DNA of 64,000 nucleotides from Oscillospiraceae bacterium (GTDB lineage: Bacteria > Bacillota > Clostridia > Oscillospirales > Ruminococcaceae), in contig JAGHIE010000007.1 of the NCBI GenBank assembly GCA_017887325.1, forward strand, positions 57,476 to 121,475, given 5' to 3'. The position numbers and the translations under genes are program-made. Position 1 is the first letter of the stretch; every line of letters starts with the position of its first letter. The notes below the pieces were generated by a model that worked only from the letters and a program-made list of their open reading frames with translations, did not search any database and was not told the origin of the DNA. Of this stretch, positions 17,970 through 24,657 are shown piece by piece.

Positions 17970-19523
17970 CTAAATAATTTTTGTTGTATATTCTTCGATG
18001 TTCCAAACATCAGTAACAACATCTTGATAAAATTCTGGTTCATGGCTTACTAAAATAACTGTGCCTTTGAACTCTTTGACAGCTTTTTTAAGTTCATCTT
18101 TAGCTTCAATATCAAGGTGATTTGTAGGTTCGTCTAATACAAGAAGATTAACTTCTTTAAGCATTAATTTGCAGAGTCTAACTTTGGCATTTTCTCCACC
18201 AGAAAGAACTCTCATTTGACTTGTAATATGGTCATTGTTAAGACCACATTTTGCAAGACTTGCTCTAACTTCACCATTTGTCATAGTAGGATATTCTTGC
18301 CAAATTTCTTCTAAGGCTGTGTTTTCAGAAGCACTTTCTTCTTGTTCAAAATATCCTACTTCAAGAAATTGGTCATGTTCTACTGTACCACTTATAGGTG
18401 GTATTATGTTCAATATAGTTTTTAATAGAGTTGATTTACCTAAACCATTTACACCTTTAATAGCAATTTTTTGATTTCTTTCTATTATGAAGTTTAAAGG
18501 TTTAGTCAAAGGTTCTGAGTAACCTAATACTAAGTTTTCTGCAACAATAACATTTCTACCAGTAGTCCTAGCAGATTTAAAAGAAAAAGTAGGTTTAATT
18601 TTTGATTTTCCTAAATCTATAATTTCCATTTTATCAAGTTTTTTCTGTCTTGATTTTGCCATATTTGTTGTTGCTACTCTAGCTTTGTTTCTAGCAATAA
18701 AATCTTCTAAATGAGCAATTTCTTTTTGTTGTTTTTCGTATGCTAATTCTAATTGTCTGCGTTTTAGTTCATACATATCTTTAAATTGATAATAATTGCC
18801 AGTATATCTTGTTAATACTGCGTTTTCAATATGATAAATTACATTGACAACATCATTTAAAAATGGAATATCGTGTGATACTAAAATAAAAGCATTTTCA
18901 TAATTTTGTAGAAAGTTTTTTGACCAGAATATGTGGTTTTCATCAAGAAAGTTTGTAGGTTCGTCTAGAATTAAAATCATAGGATTTTGTAAAAGTAATT
19001 TTGTTAATAATACTTTTGCTCTTTGTCCACCACTTAATTCGCTTACATCTCTATCCAATCCAATATCGCCTAATCCTAAACCGTTGGCATATTCTTCTAT
19101 TTTAGAGTCGATTACATAAAAACCACTGTGTTCTAAAATGTCTTGAATTTCTCCAACATCTTCTAGTAGTTTTTCCATTTCTTCTTCTGAACAATCGCTC
19201 ATTTTGTCATATGCTTCAAGCATTTCTTTTTCCAATTCAAATAGGTGAGAGAAAGCTTGTTTTAAAATATCTCTTATTGTTTTACCTTTTTCTAAAACAC
19301 TAAATTGGTCTAAATAACCAACTGTTATATGTTTACACCAAGATATATTACCTTCATCAGGTGTCAAATTTCCTGTTATTATGTTTAAAAAAGTCGTTTT
19401 ACCTTCTCCGTTAGCACCAACTAAACCAATATGTTCACCTTTTAATAATCTAAAAGAAGCATTTTCTAATATTTTTCTACCACCAAAACCGTGATTTACA
19501 TTTTCAACATTTAAAATACTCAT
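17970..19523 (-). CDS. ABC-F family ATPase
   Basis: Soluble twin-ATPase of the translation-factor type (no membrane segments), 517 residues. Site 1: GANGEGKT, signature LSGGQRAKV, DEPTNFLD. Site 2: GVNGLGKS, signature LSGGENAKVRL, DEPTNHLD. Between them is the linker (about residues 235-315) rich in Lys, Arg and Gln, which would be the P-site tRNA-interaction motif. The second half of the protein is close in style to YkpA/YbiT. ABC-F proteins relieve stalled ribosomes or protect them from antibiotics; which applies cannot be decided. AAGGAG 8 nt before the ATG. Confidence 0.92.
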   Translation of the reverse strand: MSILNVENVNHGFGGRKILENASFRLLKGEHIGLVGANGEGKTTFLNIITGNLTPDEGNISWCKHITVGYLDQFSVLEKGKTIRDILKQAFSHLFELEKEMLEAYDKMSDCSEEEMEKLLEDVGEIQDILEHSGFYVIDSKIEEYANGLGLGDIGLDRDVSELSGGQRAKVLLTKLLLQNPMILILDEPTNFLDENHIFWSKNFLQNYENAFILVSHDIPFLNDVVNVIYHIENAVLTRYTGNYYQFKDMYELKRRQLELAYEKQQKEIAHLEDFIARNKARVATTNMAKSRQKKLDKMEIIDLGKSKIKPTFSFKSARTTGRNVIVAENLVLGYSEPLTKPLNFIIERNQKIAIKGVNGLGKSTLLKTILNIIPPISGTVEHDQFLEVGYFEQEESASENTALEEIWQEYPTMTNGEVRASLAKCGLNNDHITSQMRVLSGGENAKVRLCKLMLKEVNLLVLDEPTNHLDIEAKDELKKAVKEFKGTVILVSHEPEFYQDVVTDVWNIEEYTTKII

Positions 19524-19564
19524 AAATATCTCCTTAAATATTTAAAAATCAATCTAAGTATAAC

Positions 19565-19594
19565 AAAAAAGCTCTACAATCTCAAGATTGTAGA
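19565..19594 (-). terminator. Terminator after the zinc-ribbon membrane protein gene
   Basis: CTACAATCT (19574-19582) pairs with AGATTGTAG (19585-19593); read on the minus strand it is followed by GCTTTTTTG. Confidence 0.85.
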
Positions 19595-19602
19595 ACCTAA
19601 AT

Positions 19603-20289
19603 TTAATTTGAAGTATCCATATTATTATCAGATAGAGTATCAGAATTTTCACTATTATCGCTAGAAGATGTGTTTTTATCTATTTCCTCGGAAATAGAGG
19701 AGCTGGTATCTGATTTATCAGAGTTATCATTGTTAGTATTTGAATTATCTTTTGATGTAATATCATCTGATACTGATGAATTATTATCTATTTTATTTAG
19801 TTGATATCCAAATTTAGATAAAATTGTATCTAATCCATAATGTTTAACAACAACTATACCTAAAACACCACTTGCTATTATAGCCATTATTATAAAAGCT
19901 AAAAAAGCAGTAAAACAGCCACCTCTTTTAACAGTTTTGTTTACAACTTTAGGACTGTCATTATAATATCTAGGAGATTTTTGTTTTTTAGGTTTAGCCT
20001 TTTTATATTTTACTTTTTTAGATTTATTAAAAGGGGAAGAAAAATTACTCTTTCTTTTTTTCTTATAATTATTTGACTGGTTATTATTATAATTTGTATC
20101 TTTACCATAATAAAATTCTGATGTATCTTCTAAATCATCATAGTAATCATCATAATCATGATTGTGATTATAATTTGTATTTTTATGAGAGTAAATGTCG
20201 TTATTTATAGATTTACGGAGAAGATATCCACAATGTTTGCAAAACAATTCATCATCTGGATTTTCTTTTTTACAATTAGAACAAATCAA
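19603..20289 (-). CDS. Zinc-ribbon, single-pass membrane protein
   Basis: No known function. The 228 residues divide into an N-terminal zinc ribbon (CSNCKKENPDDELFCKHCG, four Cys), an Asn/Tyr/Asp-rich stretch, a very basic Lys-rich segment (about 75-118), one membrane helix (about 124-148), and an external tail made almost only of Ser, Asp, Asn and Thr. The topology is zinc ribbon inside, tail outside. The start is TTG, supported by GAAAGGAG 9 nt upstream. Similar zinc-ribbon plus helix proteins are frequent in Firmicutes and may act as membrane sensors or scaffolds; this is inference. Confidence 0.75.
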   Translation of the reverse strand: MICSNCKKENPDDELFCKHCGYLLRKSINNDIYSHKNTNYNHNHDYDDYYDDLEDTSEFYYGKDTNYNNNQSNNYKKKRKSNFSSPFNKSKKVKYKKAKPKKQKSPRYYNDSPKVVNKTVKRGGCFTAFLAFIIMAIIASGVLGIVVVKHYGLDTILSKFGYQLNKIDNNSSVSDDITSKDNSNTNNDNSDKSDTSSSISEEIDKNTSSSDNSENSDTLSDNNMDTSN

Positions 20290-20367
20290 AAAAATTACTC
20301 CTTTCGTTATTTTTCATCATTATACAACATAAATATTAATTAGATAAAAATGAAATTTAATGTTTTT

Positions 20368-20396
20368 TTGAGAAATACATAATAATATGATATAAT
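20368..20396 (+). promoter_or_regulatory. Promoter for the hypothetical gene at 20425
   Basis: TTGAGA at 20368-20373, 17-nt spacer, TATAAT at 20391-20396. The expected transcript starts only about 20 nt before the GTG codon. Confidence 0.6.
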
Positions 20397-20424
20397 ATTA
20401 AAAAATATTGTAGCAGGTGATAAT

Positions 20425-21009
20425 GTGGAAGATTTATCTAGTATGAACTTTAGTGAATTGTGTAATTATTGTATAGAGAATATAAAACCAAATAAAAAAA
20501 GTATTATTGATTTAGAAAATTATTTGATTGAAAAATATGACGCAAAAAAAGTTGAAGTTTCAAAAGAAAGATTAAATATAATAAAAAATAATGTTGTAAT
20601 GTTAAATCATCAACATTTGCTAACAGATACTAAACAATTAGATTTAAACACAACAGACGAGCAAAAGAGTGAAATGATATCAATAATGCAAGAGAGAACA
20701 GAACAAATAAATAATTTAACAGTAGAACAGCTAGGGTTAGATATAGTTGTAATGGCAATAGTGAGAAACGAAAAAAGTTTAGATTTATTTAGTGATAAAG
20801 CTAAGCAATATGGATTATCATTAGATGAATATAAAGAGGAAGTATTGTGGTTAGAAATGGAAAGAAGCACAGAATATGTTTCTATGACAACTCCATTACT
20901 ACAAGATGAAATAAAATTATTTTTAGGTTTAGAACAAGAAGATTTAGACAATAAAACTAGTAGATTTTATCAATATGTATTGGCTTTTCAAAATAAATAT
21001 AAAAAATAA
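20425..21009 (+). CDS. Hypothetical helical cytoplasmic protein
   Basis: Not recognised. The 194-residue product is acidic, mostly helical, without signal peptide, membrane segment or Cys-rich motif. The ORF is believable: a good promoter, AGGTG 6 nt before the GTG start, and a strong terminator 3 nt after the stop. ATG at 20443 is a possible alternative start but lacks a ribosome-binding site. It stands alone, convergent with the corA-type gene. I cannot suggest a function. Confidence 0.6.
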   Translation: MEDLSSMNFSELCNYCIENIKPNKKSIIDLENYLIEKYDAKKVEVSKERLNIIKNNVVMLNHQHLLTDTKQLDLNTTDEQKSEMISIMQERTEQINNLTVEQLGLDIVVMAIVRNEKSLDLFSDKAKQYGLSLDEYKEEVLWLEMERSTEYVSMTTPLLQDEIKLFLGLEQEDLDNKTSRFYQYVLAFQNKYKK

Positions 21010-21012
21010 GAA

Positions 21013-21049
21013 ATTCCCTAAACAATCTATTATAGATTGTTTAGGGAAT
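21013..21049. terminator. Bidirectional terminator, 20425 gene and corA
   Basis: A 17-bp perfect stem (21013-21029 with 21033-21049), A/T-rich on both flanks, between convergent genes. Confidence 0.9.
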
Positions 21050-21052
21050 AAT

Positions 21053-21988
21053 TTATTTAAACATATCTTTTTTAACAAGGATAAGCCACACAACAATAGT
21101 AGCCACAAATGATATTGCCAAAGGAAACCATTGAAAATGATCTAAGAATAAACCGTTTGTAATATTCATACCATAATAACTAAAGATCATTGTAGGAATA
21201 GACATCAAAATTGTGATAGAAGTTAAAACTTTCATTACAATGTTTAAGTTATTTGAAATAATAGAAGCAAATGCGTCCATAGTACCAGACAAGATACTGG
21301 AATAGATGTTAGCCATTTCAATAGCCTGTTTTACTTCGATTAATACGTCTTCTAGCAAATCTTGGTCTTCTTCATACATTTTTATAACACGGCCACGAAG
21401 AATCTTTTCAAGAGTAACTTCGTTAGATTTTAAGGAAGTTGAGAAATAAACAAGTGATTTTTCTAATCCTAATAATTCAATAAGTTCTTGGTTTTTCATT
21501 GATTTGTGCAATTTGCTTTCTAAGTTTGAAGATAATCTATCAATTTGTTTTAGGTATTGAAGATATCTTGTCGCACCTCTAAATAATAAAGATAGTAAAA
21601 ATCTTGTTTTAAGTTCAGTTTTAACATTTTTAACTAAACCGTTGGCAAAATCTTCTATTACAGGATTTTCTTTAAAACTTATAGTAATTATATTAGCTTG
21701 TGTAATAATAATACCAATAGGCATTGTAGTGTAGTGAACTGTATCATTATCTTCGTTTGTCATAACAGGCATGTCTATGATAACTAATGTTGTATCATCT
21801 TCATTTTCAATACGAGATGATTCTTCTTCGTCAAGAGAAGATAAAACAAAACCCTTATCCACTTTTAAATCATCAACTAGATAAGAGATTTCTTCACTAG
21901 TAGGATTCACAACATTTATCCAACAACCGTTAATATAATTTGCAATTTTAGTAATTTGATTATTTTCAGTTTTATAAAAGTTAATCAT
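21053..21988 (-). CDS. corA: CorA-family Mg2+ (divalent cation) channel
   Basis: Pentameric membrane channel for Mg2+ and related cations. The 311-residue product has a large N-terminal cytoplasmic domain, a long helix, and two C-terminal membrane segments. The selectivity motif is GMN in the segment SYYGMNITNG after the first membrane helix. The ATG at 21988 is chosen because AGGAGG lies about 9 nt upstream; the longer reading has no such site. A promoter about 220 nt upstream gives a long leader with a short ORF and competing hairpins (separate entries), suggesting regulation at translation, perhaps by Mg2+. A bidirectional terminator follows. Confidence 0.92.
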   Translation of the reverse strand: MINFYKTENNQITKIANYINGCWINVVNPTSEEISYLVDDLKVDKGFVLSSLDEEESSRIENEDDTTLVIIDMPVMTNEDNDTVHYTTMPIGIIITQANIITISFKENPVIEDFANGLVKNVKTELKTRFLLSLLFRGATRYLQYLKQIDRLSSNLESKLHKSMKNQELIELLGLEKSLVYFSTSLKSNEVTLEKILRGRVIKMYEEDQDLLEDVLIEVKQAIEMANIYSSILSGTMDAFASIISNNLNIVMKVLTSITILMSIPTMIFSYYGMNITNGLFLDHFQWFPLAISFVATIVVWLILVKKDMFK

Positions 21989-22199
21989 GGTATAATACCT
22001 CCTAAAGTGTAAATTACACACTTTAAGAAGCGGTTTTATATATAAAGATAACTAAAACCGTTTCTTAAATGTGTATTTAAGTTTTTAAAATAGCACTGCT
22101 CAGGGTCAGGTTTCATAATAAACACAAACTTTACACCATTACGGTTAAAGTTATCTCCTTTCTGAATATAATTAAATGTAATTAATTAAATCACATATT
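21989..22199 (-). promoter_or_regulatory. Structured 5' leader of corA, candidate translational attenuator
   Basis: About 210 nt of RNA from the predicted start near 22199 to the corA ATG. Elements in order: AAAGGAG; hairpin A (AACTTTA-ACC with GGT-g-TAAAGTT, 26 nt); short ORF 22116-22036; hairpin B, 14 bp with one mismatch (22066-22053 with 22038-22025); hairpin C (AAAGTGT 22024-22018 with ACACTTT 22010-22004); then AGGAGG at 22003-21998. An alternative 10-bp pairing, CTTCTTAAAG (22030-22021) with CTTTAGGAGG (22007-21998), including G-U pairs, would bury the corA ribosome-binding site and excludes hairpins B and C. It does not match the M-box consensus as I know it. Confidence 0.6.
22036..22116 (-). 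CDS. Candidate leader peptide upstream of corA (26 aa)
   Basis: Starting at ATG 22116 the reading begins MKPDPEQCY and ends in YLYI, 26 residues, with the stop at the first bases of the right arm of hairpin B. Met-x-Pro-Asp-Pro at the start recalls the MgtL leader peptide of enterobacteria (MEPDPTP), where such Pro/acidic runs destabilise ribosomes at low Mg2+. The ATG lacks a conventional ribosome-binding site: AAAGGAG is 38 nt upstream, but hairpin A would shorten this to about 12 nt. A GTG three codons upstream (22125), with GGTG 8 nt before it, is an alternative start. Could be a chance ORF; no homology is claimed. Confidence 0.45.
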   Translation of the reverse strand: MKPDPEQCYFKNLNTHLRNGFSYLYI

Positions 22200-22205
22200 T
22201 ACTTA

Positions 22206-22234
22206 ATTATAGCATATAAATATGTGTTTGTGAA
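22206..22234 (-). promoter_or_regulatory. corA promoter
   Basis: On the minus strand: TTCACA (22234-22229), 17-nt spacer, TATAAT (22211-22206), with an extended -10 TGC. A near-consensus sigma-A promoter. Confidence 0.75.
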
Positions 22235-22297
22235 TAAATTTGATAATTAAATTAAGAAAAAATTAACTAGTACCATTATTAATTATTATAGGCTTTA

Positions 22298-22326
22298 TTG
22301 TATTATATATGTGCATATGTTATAAT
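22298..22326 (+). promoter_or_regulatory. Promoter for the AI-2E family gene
   Basis: TTGTAT at 22298-22303, 17-nt spacer, TATAAT at 22321-22326, divergent from the corA promoter about 65 nt away. Confidence 0.65.
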
Positions 22327-22368
22327 TACAGTAATTTCCCAAGAAATAAAAATATAGGAGGTGTTTTT

Positions 22369-23652
22369 TTGAAATTAGAAGAAATGTTTAGTGAAGATAA
22401 AATAGGCAAATCTTTTACCAAAAGAATGATGTTTTTAATAGTTTTTGTAATTGTTTTGGTATATGCAGTTTTTCATTTGCAAGAAGTAATTGGCCTTATA
22501 AATACTGGAATAGGTATGATATCTTCATTTTTAGCAGGTATTGTTATAGCTTTTATATTAAATATAATTTTAAAACTATTTGAAGAAAAAGTTTTTAAGG
22601 GATTAAATCAAAAAAACAATAAAATATGGGAAAAATGTAGACGAGGAGTGTGTATATTACTTTCATTTATAGTAGTGACATTATTCTTAGTATTTGTTTT
22701 GTTTTTAGTTGTTCCAGAAGTTGTTAGTTCTTTAAACAAATTAATTCAATCAGCTCCAGGATATATAAAAGAAACCTCTTTGTTTTTAATGAATTTGGTA
22801 AATGATTTAAAACTTCCAGAAGATGTAAGAAAACAAATAGAATCATTTTTCTTAAATTTAGACTGGAATAAAATTATAAGCATGGTAACAACTATTACAG
22901 GTAATTTAGCAGGTTCATTAATAAATGCAATAGTTGGAATTACATCAGGTGCTTTTTCTTTCTTAATGAGTATAATTTTTGCTATTTATATGTTAGCTAG
23001 TAAAGAAAAATTGATATTAAATGTAAAAAGATTAGTATATGCTTTTCTACCTAAAAAAGCAGCTGTTAAAGTTGTTTCTGTTGGTTCTTTAGCAAACAAT
23101 ATATTTGCTAAATTTGTAGCTGGTCAATGTACAGAAGCTTTAATTTTAGGTTCTTTATGTTATTTAGGTATGTCTATATTGCGTTTAGATTATGCGTTAT
23201 TAATAAGTGTTTTAATAGCTATATCAGGGCTTGTTCCTATATTTGGTGCATATATTGCAGCAGTTTTAGGAGGATTACTATTATTACTAGTAAATCCAGT
23301 ATCAGCTTTAATATTTTTGATTTTCTATGTAATTTTACAAAATATTGAAGGTAATTTGATTTATCCAAAAGTAGTAGGAAACTCTGTTGGGTTGCCAGGA
23401 ATTTGGGTAATGTTATCATTAATGGTAATGGGAAGTATATTTGGATTTATAGGATTACTTATAGCAGTACCTACATTTTCTGTAATATATTCAGTTATAA
23501 AAGAAATGACATTTAATAGATTGAAAAATAAAGATATTACAACAGATCAAATTAATAAAAATGATTTAGAGTACAAACCTATACCACCAAAAACAAAATT
23601 AGAACAAGAACCAGTTAAAACTCAAATATCTAAAATAGATGTTAAAAAATAG
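22369..23652 (+). CDS. AI-2E family transporter (YdiK/YtvI-like)
   Basis: Polytopic membrane protein, 427 residues from the chosen start, with about eight membrane segments and the family-typical large extracytoplasmic region (about 70-160) between helices 3 and 4. The conserved C-terminal half is seen in ISGLVPIFGAYIAAVLGGLLLLL and NIEGNLIYPKVVGNSVGLPGIWVM. The C-terminal 35 residues are a charged cytoplasmic tail. TTG at 22369 is preferred because AGGAGG lies 7 nt upstream, while the longer ORF has none. Members export AI-2 or act as cation/proton antiporters; no assignment is possible here. Confidence 0.85.
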   Translation: MKLEEMFSEDKIGKSFTKRMMFLIVFVIVLVYAVFHLQEVIGLINTGIGMISSFLAGIVIAFILNIILKLFEEKVFKGLNQKNNKIWEKCRRGVCILLSFIVVTLFLVFVLFLVVPEVVSSLNKLIQSAPGYIKETSLFLMNLVNDLKLPEDVRKQIESFFLNLDWNKIISMVTTITGNLAGSLINAIVGITSGAFSFLMSIIFAIYMLASKEKLILNVKRLVYAFLPKKAAVKVVSVGSLANNIFAKFVAGQCTEALILGSLCYLGMSILRLDYALLISVLIAISGLVPIFGAYIAAVLGGLLLLLVNPVSALIFLIFYVILQNIEGNLIYPKVVGNSVGLPGIWVMLSLMVMGSIFGFIGLLIAVPTFSVIYSVIKEMTFNRLKNKDITTDQINKNDLEYKPIPPKTKLEQEPVKTQISKIDVKK

Positions 23653-23693
23653 TAAAATTTTTATTGAAAATAAAAATGAATGGTGATATAATC

Positions 23694-23728
23694 AAAGATG
23701 TAGTTTTTAACAAACTACATCTTTTTTT
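23694..23728 (+). terminator. Terminator after the AI-2E family gene
   Basis: A 13-bp perfect stem (23694-23706 with 23712-23724) followed by a run of T. It separates this gene from the riboswitch downstream. Confidence 0.9.
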
Positions 23729-23731
23729 CAT

Positions 23732-23850
23732 AGCAGAGTAGATTTTTGTGCGTAACTTTTATAAGTTTTACAGTGCTGTTTGAACGGGGAGTTGTCAAGC
23801 AGACGAAAAGGTTATACACCTTACGGTACAAATATCGCATCCCGCTGCTA
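23732..23850 (+). ncRNA. Tetrahydrofolate (THF/folT) riboswitch
   Basis: Sequence blocks match the THF riboswitch order: AGTAGAT just inside the closing stem, GTGCGTAA, GAACGGGGAGTTGTC, CAGACGAA, and TCGCATCCCGCTGC closing the 5' GCAG arm. It lies directly upstream of a folate-type ECF substrate-binding gene, the classical position. Between aptamer and ATG, an imperfect AAGG...CCTTTTT stem (about 23856-23887) could be the terminator form of the expression platform, but this is weak. Binding of reduced folate is expected to reduce folT expression. Confidence 0.85.
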
Positions 23851-23923
23851 CATATAAGGGTTATATTATATTTTAATACCTTTTTGTGTGGCAAAAATTT
23901 TAACAACAAGGAGGTATTACTGT

Positions 23924-24469
23924 ATGAAAAAAGAAAACATTTTTAAACAATCAGCCCAAGAACTTAAAAGCACTAAATCAATAGTTGTTACTGCAATGTT
24001 AATAGCTATTTACATAATAGTGTATGTATTTGGCACTATTAGAATTAGTGAAGTTTTAGAGGTTAGATTTCAAGGTTCCATATTAGGAATAATTGGGTAT
24101 ATGTTCGGACCAGTTGTTGGAGGAATCTCAGGAGGAACAGCAGATTTGCTAAAACTTATTATAAGACCTTCAGGTGGAATTATAATAGGATTTACAATTA
24201 GTGAGATACTAAGAGGAATATTATATGGCTGTTGTTTTTACAAATCTAAGATAACATTTACAAGAGTATTAATTGCTGTTACTATAAGTACTTTTGTTAT
24301 TAATATGTTACTAAACACATTTTGGTTAAGCCAATATTTTGGAAGTAGCTTTATAGGATTGTTATCAGGAAGATTTGTAAAAGAGCTTATTATGTATCCG
24401 ATACAAATAGTAATTTATTATACTGTATTAAAAACATTTAGTAGTGTTAAAATATTTAAAAGAATATAA
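23924..24469 (+). CDS. folT: Folate ECF transporter S component FolT
   Basis: Membrane substrate-binding subunit that captures folates and works with the shared EcfA/EcfA'/EcfT energy module, which is not encoded in this window. It has 181 residues and about six membrane segments with the ECF S-component pattern: the interaction region near ATAMLIAIYI (here VTAMLIAIY), then GYMFGPVVGGISGGTADLL, and RPSGG. The ATG at 23924 has AGGAGG 9 nt upstream; the longer reading would begin in the leader. Regulated by the THF riboswitch. Dependence on imported folate is implied. Confidence 0.9.
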   Translation: MKKENIFKQSAQELKSTKSIVVTAMLIAIYIIVYVFGTIRISEVLEVRFQGSILGIIGYMFGPVVGGISGGTADLLKLIIRPSGGIIIGFTISEILRGILYGCCFYKSKITFTRVLIAVTISTFVINMLLNTFWLSQYFGSSFIGLLSGRFVKELIMYPIQIVIYYTVLKTFSSVKIFKRI

Positions 24470-24498
24470 GAATATATTTGAAATTGTTTTAAAGGTGA

Positions 24499-24537
24499 AA
24501 AAGATAATCAACTTTTATAGTTGGTTATCTTTTTTTA
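24499..24537 (+). terminator. Terminator after folT
   Basis: Stem AAAGATAATCAACT with AGTTGGTTATCTTT (24499-24512 with 24519-24532), one mismatch, followed by T. Confidence 0.88.
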
Positions 24538-24586
24538 TACTATTGTAGTGTAAATTTGAAAAAAGTGAATAAGTGTGCTAAAATAG

Positions 24587-24630
24587 TTGACAATAAAATA
24601 TAATAGATGTAAAATAAGAACAAATGTTCT
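24587..24630 (+). promoter_or_regulatory. uvrB promoter with LexA (SOS) box
   Basis: TTGACA at 24587-24592, 17-nt spacer, TAAAAT at 24610-24615. Immediately downstream, AGAACAAATGTTCT at 24617-24630 is a perfect palindrome matching the Gram-positive LexA/DinR core GAAC-N4-GTTC. LexA bound here would block initiation, so the whole uvrB-ANT(6)-uvrA set should be induced by DNA damage. Confidence 0.85.
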
Positions 24631-24657
24631 GTATGTAAATAAAGTGGAGAAAATGTA

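Noticed and set aside
21989..22199. M-box (ykoK) Mg2+ riboswitch in the corA leader
   Set aside because: The conserved M-box blocks that I know are not present; the structures seen are simple hairpins around a short ORF.
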